A stretch of DNA of 64,000 nucleotides from Spongisporangium articulatum (GCF_044465595.1 NZ_JBITLV010000002.1:124001-188000); one strand, 5' to 3'; shown: positions 16,792 to 25,222, numbered from the stretch's first letter. A program made the numbers and translations. The notes: generated by a model from the letters alone, not told the origin.

Positions 16792-17018
16792 GCCGAGGGG
16801 CGCAGCGGGAGTTCGCGTTCGTCAACGGCATTGGCGGCGAAGCGCAGCCCGGCCAGGATGCCGGCTTCCGACAGGGTGGGGTACTCGGCCAGAACGTCTT
16901 GGAACGAAAGCCCGCGGCCAAGAAGTGCGACCACGGTGGCCACGGGGATACGGGTCCCCTCGATGCAGGGAACTCCGCCCATGACTCGATGATCGATGGA
17001 AACACCGTCGAGGGCCAT
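16788..17018 (-). CDS. DUF433 antitoxin
   Basis: A 76-residue DUF433 protein with the family core: SIDHRVMGGVPCIEGTRIPVATVVALLGRGLS followed by ILAGL. The family carries a small winged-helix-like DNA-binding fold and acts as antitoxin and autorepressor to DUF5615. GGGAGAG sits 3 bp before the ATG. The gene starts 38 bp downstream of the tRNA-Lys 3' end and runs in the same direction, so it may be partly served by read-through from the tRNA promoter. Confidence 0.85.
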   Translation of the reverse strand: MALDGVSIDHRVMGGVPCIEGTRIPVATVVALLGRGLSFQDVLAEYPTLSEAGILAGLRFAANAVDERELPLRPSA

Positions 17019-17055
17019 GTGCTCTCCCGGGATGGGAACTGCGACTTACAAGTAC

Positions 17056-17131
<76 letters not shown>

Positions 17132-17206
17132 GTGACGGGGACCGAGGCTAGCAGTCGATCACCGTCGGAACGAAACTCGCGGGTCAGGCCCGGTTCGTGT
17201 CGTACC

Positions 17207-17282
17207 TGGGGTGAGTGACGGGACTTGAACCCGCGGCATCCTGGACCACAACCAGGTGCTCTACCAGCTGAGCTACACCCAC
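17207..17282 (-). tRNA. tRNA-His (GTG)
   Basis: Minus-strand cloverleaf with anticodon loop TTGTGGT (anticodon GTG), acceptor GTGGGTG pairing with CACTCAC through one G-U, discriminator C, and encoded CCA. The extra G at position -1 that marks tRNA-His is encoded at 17283. It lies about 70 bp downstream of the oligoribonuclease gene on the same strand. Confidence 0.96.
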
Positions 17283-17351
17283 CATGCCTACCGGTGGGAC
17301 CGGTCAGCGACGACGAGTGTACCGGTTCCCGGGAGTGCCCAGCACCACGGT

Positions 17352-17984
17352 TTACCGAGGGGCCGGGAGCACGTACTTGGCGGCGATGGCCTTCGCGGTC
17401 TCACTGTCGGGGCCCGGCTGGGGCACGAACAGGGCCTCCCGGTAGTACTTCAGTTCCTCGATGCTCTCCCGGATGTCGGCCAGGGCCCGGTGCCCGCCCG
17501 TCTTGGCGGGGGAGGCGAAGTAGACCCGGGGGTACCAGCGCCGGGCCAGCTCCTTGATCGAGGAGACGTCGACGATCCGGTAGTGCAGGTGGTTCTCCAG
17601 CTCGGGCATGTCCCGGGCCAGGAAACCCCGGTCGGTACCCACCGAGTTGCCGGCCAGGGGCGCCTTCCGCGCGTCCGGGACGTGCTTCTTCACGTACGCC
17701 AGGACGGCGGCCTCGGCCTCCGCCATCGTCGTCCCGCCGTTCAACTCCTCCAGCAGGCCCGACGTCGTGTGCATCTCCCGCACGACGTCGACCATCTGGT
17801 CCACGGCCTCCTGGGGCGGCTTGATGATCACGTCGAGTCCGTCGTCCAGGACGTTCAGCTGTGAGTCGGTGATCAGGACGGCGACCTCGACGAGCGCGTC
17901 GCGCTCGAGGTCCAGCCCGGTCATCTCGCAGTCGATCCAGACGATCCTGTCCTGCCCTGCGCGTTCTGAGGAGTCGGAGGCCAC
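17352..17984 (-). CDS. orn: oligoribonuclease
   Basis: A 210-residue 3'-5' exoribonuclease of the DEDDh group that finishes RNA decay and degrades pGpG, the product of c-di-GMP cleavage. Catalytic residues are visible: Asp18 and Glu20 in WIDCEMTG, Asp in VGTDRGFL, and HRALADI near the C-terminus. Length and sequence match the family closely. The pGpG link is relevant because the window encodes an intact EAL phosphodiesterase. The gene is divergent from prsW with a 70-bp shared promoter space. Confidence 0.96.
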   Translation of the reverse strand: MASDSSERAGQDRIVWIDCEMTGLDLERDALVEVAVLITDSQLNVLDDGLDVIIKPPQEAVDQMVDVVREMHTTSGLLEELNGGTTMAEAEAAVLAYVKKHVPDARKAPLAGNSVGTDRGFLARDMPELENHLHYRIVDVSSIKELARRWYPRVYFASPAKTGGHRALADIRESIEELKYYREALFVPQPGPDSETAKAIAAKYVLPAPR

Positions 17985-18054
17985 GCGCGTACTTTACGAC
18001 CGCCTTCCGCCGTGGGCGACAACCTGCACAGTGCGCGCCGGTAACCTCACCGGC

Positions 18055-19221
18055 ATGGCCCAGGAGGTTCCGTACCAACCGAGGAGGCCTGCGGGGGTCC
18101 CGGCGGACGCCGTGCTGCCGGCGCCACGTCGCCCGCGGGTGCGCTCGGTCCTGCTCTGGATCGGACTGGGCGTGCTGCTGCTGGGCTGCGGACTGCTGTC
18201 CCTGCTGCTGATCACCACCGAGACCGGGTTCCTCGGGCTCGTCACCGGGCTGGTGCTGGCGGCCGTGCCGGTCTTCCCGGTCGTGGCCACCTTCCTGTGG
18301 CTCGACCGCTATGAGGCCGAACCGCCCGCCCTGCTCGCGCTGACCTTCGCGTGGGGGGCGGCGGTGGCCACGTTCGGAGCGCTCGTGGTCAACACGGCCT
18401 CGAACGCCGCGATCAAGGCGGCCGGCGGCGACGTCAGCACGACGGCGGTGTTCGTGGCGCCGTTCGTCGAGGAGGCGATGAAGGGCAGCGCGGTACTGCT
18501 CATCCTCCTGGTCCGCCGGCGCGAGTTCGACGGTGTCGTCGACGGCATCGTCTACGCCGGGATGGCCGGGATCGGCTTCGCGTTCGTCGAGAACGTCCTG
18601 TACCTCGGGCGCACCCTGTCCGAGTCCGGCGGCACGGGTGTCGTCTTCGTGTTCGTCCTGCGGTGCCTGGTCTCGCCGTTCGCGCACCCGCTCTTCACCG
18701 CGGCCACGGGGGTCGGCCTGGGGATCGCGGCCACGACCCGCAACCCGCTGCTGAAGGTCTTCGCGCCGGTCGCGGGCTACGCCACGGCCGTCGTCCTGCA
18801 CGGCGCCTGGAACCTCTCGGCCGCCTCGGGTTTCGCCGGCTTCGCCACCGCCTACGTGCTCTTCCAGCTCCCGGTCTTCGCGGCCGTGGCCACGCTCGCG
18901 CTCTACGCCCGACGGCGCGAAGGTCGGCTCGTGGCCAGACATCTCGCCGTCTACGGGGGGACCGGCTGGCTGACCCCGGCCGAGGTCTCGATGCTCGCGT
19001 CCCTGCCCGCCCGGCGGGACGCGCGCCACTGGGCCGGCCGCACCGGTGGCCCCGCCGCCCGCCGGGCGATGCGTGACTTCCAGGAACTGGCGAGTGAACT
19101 CGCCTTCCTGCGCGAGCGGATGGCGCACGGCACCGCCCCGGGGGACGCGCGGCAGCAGGAGTACTCGATGCTGGCGTCGCTCTCGTCGCTGCGCGGAGCG
19201 TTCCTGCCGCGCTGGACGTGA
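18055..19221 (+). CDS. PrsW-family intramembrane metalloprotease
   Basis: A 388-residue membrane protein with about eight hydrophobic segments and the PrsW motifs: VEEAMKG (Glu139-Glu140), FVENVLY, SPFAHPLFTAATG and a final HGAWN. PrsW proteins cleave membrane-embedded substrates, such as anti-sigma factors, at site 1. An ~110-residue cytosolic C-terminal tail follows the last membrane segment. ATG 18055 opens with a proline-rich cytosolic stretch. No membrane anti-sigma gene lies beside it, so its substrate is unknown. Confidence 0.88.
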   Translation: MAQEVPYQPRRPAGVPADAVLPAPRRPRVRSVLLWIGLGVLLLGCGLLSLLLITTETGFLGLVTGLVLAAVPVFPVVATFLWLDRYEAEPPALLALTFAWGAAVATFGALVVNTASNAAIKAAGGDVSTTAVFVAPFVEEAMKGSAVLLILLVRRREFDGVVDGIVYAGMAGIGFAFVENVLYLGRTLSESGGTGVVFVFVLRCLVSPFAHPLFTAATGVGLGIAATTRNPLLKVFAPVAGYATAVVLHGAWNLSAASGFAGFATAYVLFQLPVFAAVATLALYARRREGRLVARHLAVYGGTGWLTPAEVSMLASLPARRDARHWAGRTGGPAARRAMRDFQELASELAFLRERMAHGTAPGDARQQEYSMLASLSSLRGAFLPRWT

Positions 19222-19236
19222 CTCCGACGTCGGCGA

Positions 19237-19253
19237 GGTCTCGGGACGAGACC
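19237..19253. terminator. short hairpin after prsW homologue
   Basis: GGTCTCG and CGAGACC form a perfect 7-bp stem with a 3-nt loop, 15 bp after the protease stop. There is no T-tract. Its position suggests termination of the protease transcript. Confidence 0.45.
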
Positions 19254-19433
19254 CCACCCGGTTGCCTTTCGTATCAGCATTCCCCGATCTGACCTGCGTA
19301 AACCAGTCCTTTCTGAGGATGTCTCCGGCCCCCGCGGCGGGTTAGTCTGAAGATCGAATCCAGCTGTGGCACGCCTGCCCGGTGGAACGGTCGAGACGGC
19401 GCCGGCGAGATCTGGTGCGGACGGGGGTGGCCT

Positions 19434-19946
19434 GTGTCCGAGGAGGCCGCCCTGTCCCTCGCCCCTGCGCTGGCGCCCCAGCTCGCCGTCCCGCGGGCCG
19501 CGGTCCCGCGCGCCGACTGGCAGGTCGAGTCCCGGGAGGTCCCGGCCGATCTCGCGGCCCTGGCCGACGTCCGGGTCGCCGTCCGGGAGGTCCTCGACGG
19601 CTGGCAGGCTCACGAGGTGGCCGACGACGTGGTGCTCGTGGCCTCCGAACTGGTGGCGAACGCCGTCCAGCACGGCTGCCGGCCGGGGGAGGTGGTCGAG
19701 CCCCCCACCGTGCACGTCGGGGTCTGCCGCGGCCGGGCGCGCATCCTGCTGTTCGTCACCGACCCCAGCCCGTCGGCCCCCCTGCGCGGCCGGCGCGACC
19801 CGATGGGCGTGGCCGGGCGCGGGCTCGACATCGTGACCGCCCTGAGCACCGCCTGCGGGTGGACGCCGGGGCGGCGCGACGGCCGCGGGAAGACCGTGTG
19901 GGCGACGTTCCGGTTCCGGCCGTTGCGGGCGACGCCGTCGACCTGA
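19434..19946 (+). CDS. RsbW/SpoIIAB-like ATP-binding protein
   Basis: A 170-residue GHKL-fold ATPase of the anti-sigma-factor kinase type. The N-box is VASELVANAVQHG. The G1 box reads FVTDPSPSAP, lacking the usual DxG glycine, and the G2 box is AGRGLDIV. Streptomycetes have many such proteins; they phosphorylate anti-sigma antagonists or have lost kinase activity. GTG 19434 is chosen as it opens the frame after GGGGGTGG. No cognate sigma factor or antagonist gene is adjacent. Confidence 0.8.
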   Translation: MSEEAALSLAPALAPQLAVPRAAVPRADWQVESREVPADLAALADVRVAVREVLDGWQAHEVADDVVLVASELVANAVQHGCRPGEVVEPPTVHVGVCRGRARILLFVTDPSPSAPLRGRRDPMGVAGRGLDIVTALSTACGWTPGRRDGRGKTVWATFRFRPLRATPST

Positions 19947-20000
19947 ACGTCACGTCGTGACGTGAAAGCATGATCACGTCACCGCCGGCCCGGACGGCCG

Positions 20001-21248
20001 GTGCCAATCACCGGACAGGGAAAGCCGACGACACCGCAGCCTCCGACCTCGGGGCGGACCAGCTTCGCCGACGTCTTCGCCGTGCCCGAGTTCCGCGTGG
20101 TGTGGGTGGCGCAGCTCCTCTCCCTGATCGGTGACCAGCTCGCCGTCGTCGCCCTGACCTGGCTGGTCTACGACCGCAGCGGCTCGTCGCTCTTCGCGGC
20201 GGCGACGTTCGCGATCGGCTTCGTCCCGTGGCTCGTCGGCGCCCCCCTGCTGGCCGGTCTGGCCGACCGGTTCCCGCGCCGCGAGGTGATGGTGGTCTGC
20301 GACCTGCTGCGGGCGGGGCTCGTCGCCCTGATGCTGCTGCCCGTCCCGTTGTGGGTCGCGTGTCTGCTGCTGTTCGCCACCGAGACGGTCGCGGCTCCCT
20401 TCGCCTCGGCCCGGGCCGCCATCCTGCCCGACATCCTGCCGGGGGAGCGGTACGTGGTCGGGACGGCCATCGGGAACGTCACGAGCCAGGTCGGCCAGCT
20501 GATCGGGTTCGCGCTGGGCGGCGCCCTGGTGGCGGCCCTTGGGGCCCGAACAGCCTTGGCGGTGGACGCCGTGTCCTTCCTGGTCAGCGCCGTCCTGCTC
20601 GGCCACGGGTTGTCCCGTCGCCCCGCTTCGGCTGCGGAGCCGCTGCGGGTGGGGTCGGGGCAGGTTCTGGCGGGCGTTCGGCTGATCGTGCGCGATCCGC
20701 AGCTGCGGGTGCTGACCGCGATCGCGCTCCTGTGCGTCTTCTACGTCGTGCCCGAAGGGCTGGCCGCACCGTACGCGGCGGAGCTCGGACAGGGCCCGCT
20801 GGCCGTCGGAACCTTGCTGGCCGCCGGCCCGGCCGGGTCGGTGCTCGGCATGCTGCTCGTCGCTCGCCTCGTCGGCGCGCAGCGTGGGCTGCCGTGGTTG
20901 GGACACGCGGCCGTTCTGACGGTCCTACCCCTTCCCCTTCTTCTCGTGGAGCAAGAGATCGCCTGGGCGGTGGTCGTCCTGGCTGTCTCCGGAGTCGCGT
21001 CGTCCTACCAGGTCCTGGCCAACGCGGCGTTCGTGAGCGCGGTGCCGGCGCCGATGCGCGGACGCGCGTTCGGCGCCGTTCAGGGTGCGCTCAACGCGGG
21101 GCAAGGCTCGTCGATCGTGGCGGCCGGTGCGTTGGCCCACTGGTGGGCACCGTCGAGCGTCGTGGCCGCCTCGGGGATGGTCGGGGCGGTGGTAGCCGTC
21201 TGGTTGGCCCTGCTCTGGAGAAGGCAGCCGCTGGCCGCCGGTCACTGA
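20001..21248 (+). CDS. MFS exporter (EntS-like MFS_3 group)
   Basis: A 415-residue transporter with twelve predicted membrane segments. The loop between segments 2 and 3 reads GLADRFPRREVM, the usual MFS signature. Overall it resembles the MFS_3/EntS group of small-molecule and siderophore exporters. It starts at GTG 20001; no strong ribosome binding site is visible. It converges with the two seven-codon minus-strand ORFs, whose first stop codon lies directly against its own stop. An export role for a small peptide is conceivable but unproven. Confidence 0.8.
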   Translation: MPITGQGKPTTPQPPTSGRTSFADVFAVPEFRVVWVAQLLSLIGDQLAVVALTWLVYDRSGSSLFAAATFAIGFVPWLVGAPLLAGLADRFPRREVMVVCDLLRAGLVALMLLPVPLWVACLLLFATETVAAPFASARAAILPDILPGERYVVGTAIGNVTSQVGQLIGFALGGALVAALGARTALAVDAVSFLVSAVLLGHGLSRRPASAAEPLRVGSGQVLAGVRLIVRDPQLRVLTAIALLCVFYVVPEGLAAPYAAELGQGPLAVGTLLAAGPAGSVLGMLLVARLVGAQRGLPWLGHAAVLTVLPLPLLLVEQEIAWAVVVLAVSGVASSYQVLANAAFVSAVPAPMRGRAFGAVQGALNAGQGSSIVAAGALAHWWAPSSVVAASGMVGAVVAVWLALLWRRQPLAAGH

Positions 21249-21272
21249 TCAGCTCCACTTGGTGCTGCGCAT
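21249..21272 (-). CDS. putative seven-residue peptide MRSTKWS, copy 1
   Basis: On the minus strand AGGAGG is followed by five bases, then ATG, six more codons and TGA, giving MRSTKWS. The whole unit, from one base before the AGGAGG to the last base of the stop, is repeated exactly at 21320-21355, while the sequence on both sides differs. Such exact boundaries suggest that the RBS and ORF are what is conserved. It may be a ribosomal peptide product, a signal or a leader peptide. No modifying enzyme is adjacent. Confidence 0.45.
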   Translation of the reverse strand: MRSTKWS

Positions 21273-21319
21273 GGCGGCCTCCTGGGTTGGGGTGCGGGCG
21301 TGGGTGGGTGGTGGTGGGG

Positions 21320-21343
21320 TCAGCTCCACTTGGTGCTGCGCAT
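21320..21343 (-). CDS. putative seven-residue peptide MRSTKWS, copy 2
   Basis: Identical to copy 1 in all bases of the 36-bp unit, 71 bp further upstream in the minus-strand reading direction. The intervening 35 bp are C/A-rich on the coding strand and carry no other frame of note. About 40 bp upstream of its AGGAGG lies an inverted repeat (21385-21409) that could be an operator. Heptapeptide genes are known (the microcin C precursor is one), but no family assignment is claimed. Confidence 0.45.
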   Translation of the reverse strand: MRSTKWS

Positions 21344-21384
21344 GGCGGCCTCCTGAGGAAAATTCGTTGTTCGTCGGATGAATT

Positions 21385-21523
21385 GGACACTTCTGTCCCG
21401 TCAGTGTCCTCGCGCTGTGAAAAATGAGTACAGAGGGCTACGAGTGATCACATGATGCGAATTGCACCACAGAGGGAAACCTCGCCCTGGACGTCCGACT
21501 TGTGCGACACTCCGTAAAGTGTC
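21385..21523. promoter_or_regulatory. two inverted repeats with GACACT half-sites
   Basis: GGACACT (21385-21391) pairs with AGTGTCC (21403-21409) across 11 bp. GACACT (21506-21511) pairs with AGTGTC (21518-21523) across 6 bp. Both lie in the ~230 bp separating the minus-strand heptapeptide units from the plus-strand diguanylate cyclase. One regulator could act on both transcripts. The spacing differs, so they may not be equivalent sites. The remainder of this gap is A/T-richer and shows no convincing gene. Confidence 0.4.
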
Positions 21524-21581
21524 CGTTGCGTACCGCTGAGCGCGACCGGGCGAGATGCCCGACTTTAGGGGGAGGTGTCCA

Positions 21582-22850
21582 GTGATCCCGCGGGGTGAGG
21601 CCTCAGCCCGGCCGGGGCCTGGACAACCGGCGCCGAGCAGCCTCACGTCCTGGCTCGGGGGCTGGGACTACTGGACCCTGCCGACCTCGTTGCGCTGCTA
21701 CATCGCCGCAGTCGGCGGCATCTGGGCGCTCGGGTTGCTGTGGGGCATGGTCGTCATGCCCTACCGACTGAGCGACGTCGGGATCTTCCTCCTGTTGACC
21801 ACCTGCGGGATCGTGGCGGTCGAGGCACAGCGGGTCCAGGGCGAACCGTCCGGCATGACGAAAGATCTCCTGTCGGCCTGGTGGCTGCCCATCGCCCTCG
21901 TCCTGCCGCCGGCCTACTCGCTGGTCGCGCCCATCCTGCTGATGGTGCAGTTCCAGGTCCGGGTGCGGCGCAGCCCCGTCTACCGGCGGGTCTTCAGTGT
22001 GTTCGCCATCGGTCTGGCGCACGCCGTGGCCTCCCTGGCCTTCACCGCCACGATCCGGGCCCTGGGCGACCCGGTCGTCGCCCGCGGCTGGGCTGTGCTC
22101 GGCTGGGCCGGGGCCGGTCTGCTGGCAGCCGCGATCGCCACGTTGCTGGCCGGCGTGGTCGTGGCCGCCGCCGTCAAACTCTCGTCGCCCGAGGAGTCGT
22201 GGTGGGATCTCCTGTCGCGGGAGAACATGACCATCGACGTCGGGGAACTGTGTCTCGGCGTCATGCTCTCCATCCTCGCGATGCTCAACCCTCTGCTGCT
22301 GCTGATCGCCGTGGTGCCGGTCGTCCTGCTCCAACGGGTCCTCGTGCACGACCAGCTCACGGCGGCGGCGCGCACCGACCCCAAGACCGGGCTGCTCAAC
22401 GCGCTGGCCTGGGAGCGCGAGGCCACGGTGGAGATCTCCCGCGCCTCGCGTTCGAGGACCCCTCTGTCCGTGATGCTCCTGGACCTCGACCACTTCAAGC
22501 AGGTCAACGACCAGCACGGTCACCTGGTCGGCGACGAGGTGCTGCGCAAGGTCGCGACCGTGATGCGCGAGCAGACCCGCGAGTACGACAGCTGCGCCCG
22601 GTTCGGCGGTGACGAGTTCGCCGTCCTGCTGCCCAATTCCGACCTGGCCGAGGCCCGGGCCACGGCCACCCGCATCCTGCGCAACGTCGACGAGATCCGC
22701 GTGGTGGTCGGCTCCGACGTCGTCGGCACGTCGGTCTCGATCGGCGTCGCCGACCTGACTCATCGCGGCGAGGGGGTCACGGACCTGCTCGCAGCCGCCG
22801 ACCTCGCGCTGTACCGGGCGAAGTCGGCGGGCCGTCACCAGCTGGGCTGA
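21582..22850 (+). CDS. membrane diguanylate cyclase (GGDEF)
   Basis: A 422-residue protein. Residues ~25-250 hold several membrane segments of an uncharacterised sensor module, and residues ~265-420 are a GGDEF domain. The active-site loop FGGDEFAVLL (342-346 for GGDEF) is intact, and an inhibitory I-site RxxD (REYD) lies five residues before it, so the enzyme should make c-di-GMP with product inhibition. GTG 21582 is preferred to ATG 21555 because GGGGGAGG lies at ideal distance. No partner gene is adjacent. Confidence 0.88.
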   Translation: MIPRGEASARPGPGQPAPSSLTSWLGGWDYWTLPTSLRCYIAAVGGIWALGLLWGMVVMPYRLSDVGIFLLLTTCGIVAVEAQRVQGEPSGMTKDLLSAWWLPIALVLPPAYSLVAPILLMVQFQVRVRRSPVYRRVFSVFAIGLAHAVASLAFTATIRALGDPVVARGWAVLGWAGAGLLAAAIATLLAGVVVAAAVKLSSPEESWWDLLSRENMTIDVGELCLGVMLSILAMLNPLLLLIAVVPVVLLQRVLVHDQLTAAARTDPKTGLLNALAWEREATVEISRASRSRTPLSVMLLDLDHFKQVNDQHGHLVGDEVLRKVATVMREQTREYDSCARFGGDEFAVLLPNSDLAEARATATRILRNVDEIRVVVGSDVVGTSVSIGVADLTHRGEGVTDLLAAADLALYRAKSAGRHQLG

Positions 22851-22933
22851 CCGCCCGCCGCAGTCGTGGCTGATCGCGAGCCGTGAGGTGCGCTCGAGGT
22901 GCGCGCGGCCCGCGTCGGCGTGACCCTGCAGGC

Positions 22934-24397
22934 ATGCCGACGTCGTCCGCAGGCCTGATCCGTACCGACATCCCGGCCCGGCTGGACCGGTTGCCGTGGG
23001 CCCGCTGGCACGTGATGGTGCTGGTCGGGCTGGGCAGCGTCTGGATCCTCGACGGTCTCGAGGTCACGATCGTCGGCTCGCTCGGCGACCGGTTGACCGA
23101 GAAGGGCAGCGGGCTCGAACTCACCGCCTCCCAGGTCGGCGTGGCCGCCGCCATGTACGTGACCGGGGCCTGCATCGGCGCCCTGATCTTCGGGGACCTG
23201 ACCGAACGCTACGGCCGGAGAAGGCTTTTCATGGTCACGCTCGGCCTGTACCTGGCGGCCACCGTGCTCACGGCGTTCTCCACGACGGCGCTGTGGTTCT
23301 ATGCCTGCCGGTTCCTGACCGGCGCGGGGATCGGCGGCGAGTACTCGGCCATCAACTCGGCCATCGACGAACTGATGCCGGCCCGGCTGCGCGGCCGGCT
23401 CGACCTGATCATCAACGGGTCGTACTGGCTCGGGGCCGCCGCCGGGGCCGCGCTCACGCTGGTCCTCCTGGACAAGGACCTCTTCGCCGAGAACGTCGGC
23501 TGGCGCATCGCTTTCGGGCTCGGAGCGGTGCTCGGCCTGCTGATCCTCGTGGTCCGCCGCAACGTGCCGGAGAGCCCGCGCTGGCTGAGCATCCACGGCC
23601 GGCACGATGTCGCCGAGGACGTCGTGCGCGGCGTCGAGGACGACGTCGAACGCGAGCTCGGCCGCGACCGCCTGCCGCGACTGGACGAACCACCGATCGA
23701 ACTGCGGCAACGCGGCCCGGTGACCATACGCGAGATCCTCGGCGTGATGCTGCGCGACCACCGGTCCCGGTCGGTGCTCGGGCTGAGTCTCTTCGTGGGG
23801 CAGGCGTTTCTGTACAACGCCGTGTTCTTCACCCAGGGTCTCGTCCTGTCCACGTTCTTCGACGTCGACTCCGGTTCCGTCGGTCTCTACGTCGTGCCGC
23901 TGGCGCTGGGCAACTTCCTCGGCCCGGTGCTGTTGGGCCGGTACTTCGACACGGTCGGTCGCCGCACGATGATCACCGCCAGCTACGTGCTCAGCGGGCT
24001 GTTCCTGCTCGGCACCGCGTGGCTGTTCCACGCCGAGGTGGTGGGGGCGACCGGCATCACGATCGCCTGGTGCGTGGTGTTCTTCTTCGCCTCCGCGGGC
24101 GCCAGCGCCGCGTACCTCACGGTCAGCGAGATCTTCCCGATGGAGACCCGCGCGATGGCCATCGCGGTCTTCTACGCGGTCGGTACCGGGCTCGGCGGCA
24201 TCATCGGTCCCCTGCTCTTCGGCAAGCTCGTCGACACCGAGAAGCTCGGGCCGGTGACGTACGGGTACGTCCTCGGGGCGGCGCTGATGCTCGCCGCCGG
24301 GGTGGTCGAGTGGTTCCTGGGCGTGGACGCCGAGGGCAAGCGGCTGGAGGACGTCGCCGCGCCCCTGTCGGCCCGACCGGCCGAGGCCGCGGGCTGA
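22934..24397 (+). CDS. MFS transporter, SP/metabolite-proton symporter type
   Basis: A 487-residue major facilitator with twelve membrane segments and the sugar-porter-like signatures DLTERYGRRRLFMV, RFLTGAGIGGEYSAINSAID and VPESPRWL. The central cytosolic loop (~residues 225-270) is charged. Proteins of this type take up aromatic acids, phosphate or sugars; the substrate cannot be read. ATG 22934 is preferred to earlier in-frame starts. The first crcB gene begins 19 bp after its stop, so they may be co-transcribed. Confidence 0.82.
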   Translation: MPTSSAGLIRTDIPARLDRLPWARWHVMVLVGLGSVWILDGLEVTIVGSLGDRLTEKGSGLELTASQVGVAAAMYVTGACIGALIFGDLTERYGRRRLFMVTLGLYLAATVLTAFSTTALWFYACRFLTGAGIGGEYSAINSAIDELMPARLRGRLDLIINGSYWLGAAAGAALTLVLLDKDLFAENVGWRIAFGLGAVLGLLILVVRRNVPESPRWLSIHGRHDVAEDVVRGVEDDVERELGRDRLPRLDEPPIELRQRGPVTIREILGVMLRDHRSRSVLGLSLFVGQAFLYNAVFFTQGLVLSTFFDVDSGSVGLYVVPLALGNFLGPVLLGRYFDTVGRRTMITASYVLSGLFLLGTAWLFHAEVVGATGITIAWCVVFFFASAGASAAYLTVSEIFPMETRAMAIAVFYAVGTGLGGIIGPLLFGKLVDTEKLGPVTYGYVLGAALMLAAGVVEWFLGVDAEGKRLEDVAAPLSARPAEAAG

Positions 24398-24416
24398 GCG
24401 CCGTACGCTGCCGGGT

Positions 24417-24866
24417 GTGACCCTCCCGCTCGACCCGGACGCCGACGAGCCCGGCCCCTCGAGCCCGCGGGCGTCGTCCGTGCTCGTGTTCCTCGGCGGA
24501 GCCGCCGGGACGACGGTCCGCCACCTCCTGGAGAAGGCCCACCCCGTCGCCGTGGGCGGGTGGCCGACGGCCACCTTCGCGATCAACGTCGCCGGCTCGT
24601 TCCTGCTCGGCCTGCTGCTGGAGGGGCTGCTGCGCAACGGGCCGGACGTCGGGCGGCGCCACCGGCTGCGGATGCTGCTCGGCACGGGGTTCTGCGGCGG
24701 GTTCACGACTTACTCGACCATGGCCCTGGAGGTCGACCACCTGGGCCGGGCGGGGGCGTGGACGACGGTCGTCACCTATCCGGTGATCAGCCTCCTGCTC
24801 GGCGTCCTGGCCGCCGGGCTCGGCGTCGTCATGGCGAAACGGGTCGTCCCGGGTCGGGTCTCGTGA
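24417..24866 (+). CDS. crcB: fluoride channel CrcB/Fluc, subunit 1
   Basis: A 149-residue four-helix membrane protein. Fluc signatures are present: TFAINVAGSFLLGLL in helix 2 and GTGFCGGFTTYSTMALE in helix 3, with the phenylalanine and serine/threonine track. Fluc channels export toxic fluoride as antiparallel dual-topology dimers. The GTG at 24417 is the start. It overlaps a second crcB by four bases, the arrangement seen where two genes encode opposite topologies. No fluoride riboswitch is visible upstream. Confidence 0.9.
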   Translation: MTLPLDPDADEPGPSSPRASSVLVFLGGAAGTTVRHLLEKAHPVAVGGWPTATFAINVAGSFLLGLLLEGLLRNGPDVGRRHRLRMLLGTGFCGGFTTYSTMALEVDHLGRAGAWTTVVTYPVISLLLGVLAAGLGVVMAKRVVPGRVS

Positions 24867-25222
24867 CCGTCCTGCTGGTCGCCCTGGGCGGCGCCGCCGG
24901 TTCGGTCGCCCGGTTCCTCGTCGACACGGCCCTGCGCCGGCGCTGGTCCGTGCCCTGGCCGACGCTGGCGATCAACGCGTCCGCCTCGCTGCTGCTCGGC
25001 CTGCTGGCCGGGCTGGCGGCCGCCGGTCACCTGGGCGGGTCGGCGCTGGCCGTGGCCGGGACCGGATTCTGCGGCGGCTACAGCACGTTCAGTACGGCCG
25101 CGTTCGAGCTGTACCGGCTGCTGGAGACCGGTGAGCGCGGGACGGCGCTGCGCTACGGGGTGGCGAGCCTGCTCCTGCCGGTGCTGGCCGCCACGGCGGG
25201 GATGAGTCTGACGGCCGGCTGA
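24863..25222 (+). CDS. crcB: fluoride channel CrcB/Fluc, subunit 2
   Basis: A 119-residue Fluc subunit with the same hallmarks: LAINASASLLLGLL and GTGFCGGYSTFSTAAFE. It lacks the N-terminal extension of the first copy. The GTG overlaps the previous stop as GTGA. Paired crcB genes usually encode oppositely inserted halves of a heterodimer; this is inferred from the pair, not from charge analysis. Confidence 0.9.
   Translation: MTVLLVALGGAAGSVARFLVDTALRRRWSVPWPTLAINASASLLLGLLAGLAAAGHLGGSALAVAGTGFCGGYSTFSTAAFELYRLLETGERGTALRYGVASLLLPVLAATAGMSLTAG

Larger units (their letters stand above)
21249..21355. repeat. two exact 36-bp direct repeats
   Basis: Bases 21249-21284 and 21320-21355 are identical over 36 bp, separated by 35 bp of G/T-rich sequence. 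Each contains the AGGAGG-ATG-stop unit on the minus strand. A duplication retaining only these bases while its flanks diverged indicates selection or a very recent, precisely bounded copy. Confidence 0.9.

Noticed and set aside
21401..21646. 81-codon minus-strand frame upstream of the heptapeptide units
   Set aside because: It overlaps the ribosome binding site and start of the diguanylate cyclase and both inverted repeats, and shows no protein-like features.
24398..24416. Fluoride riboswitch before crcB
   Set aside because: Only 19 bp separate the genes, too short for the crcB motif, and no similar sequence precedes the MFS gene.
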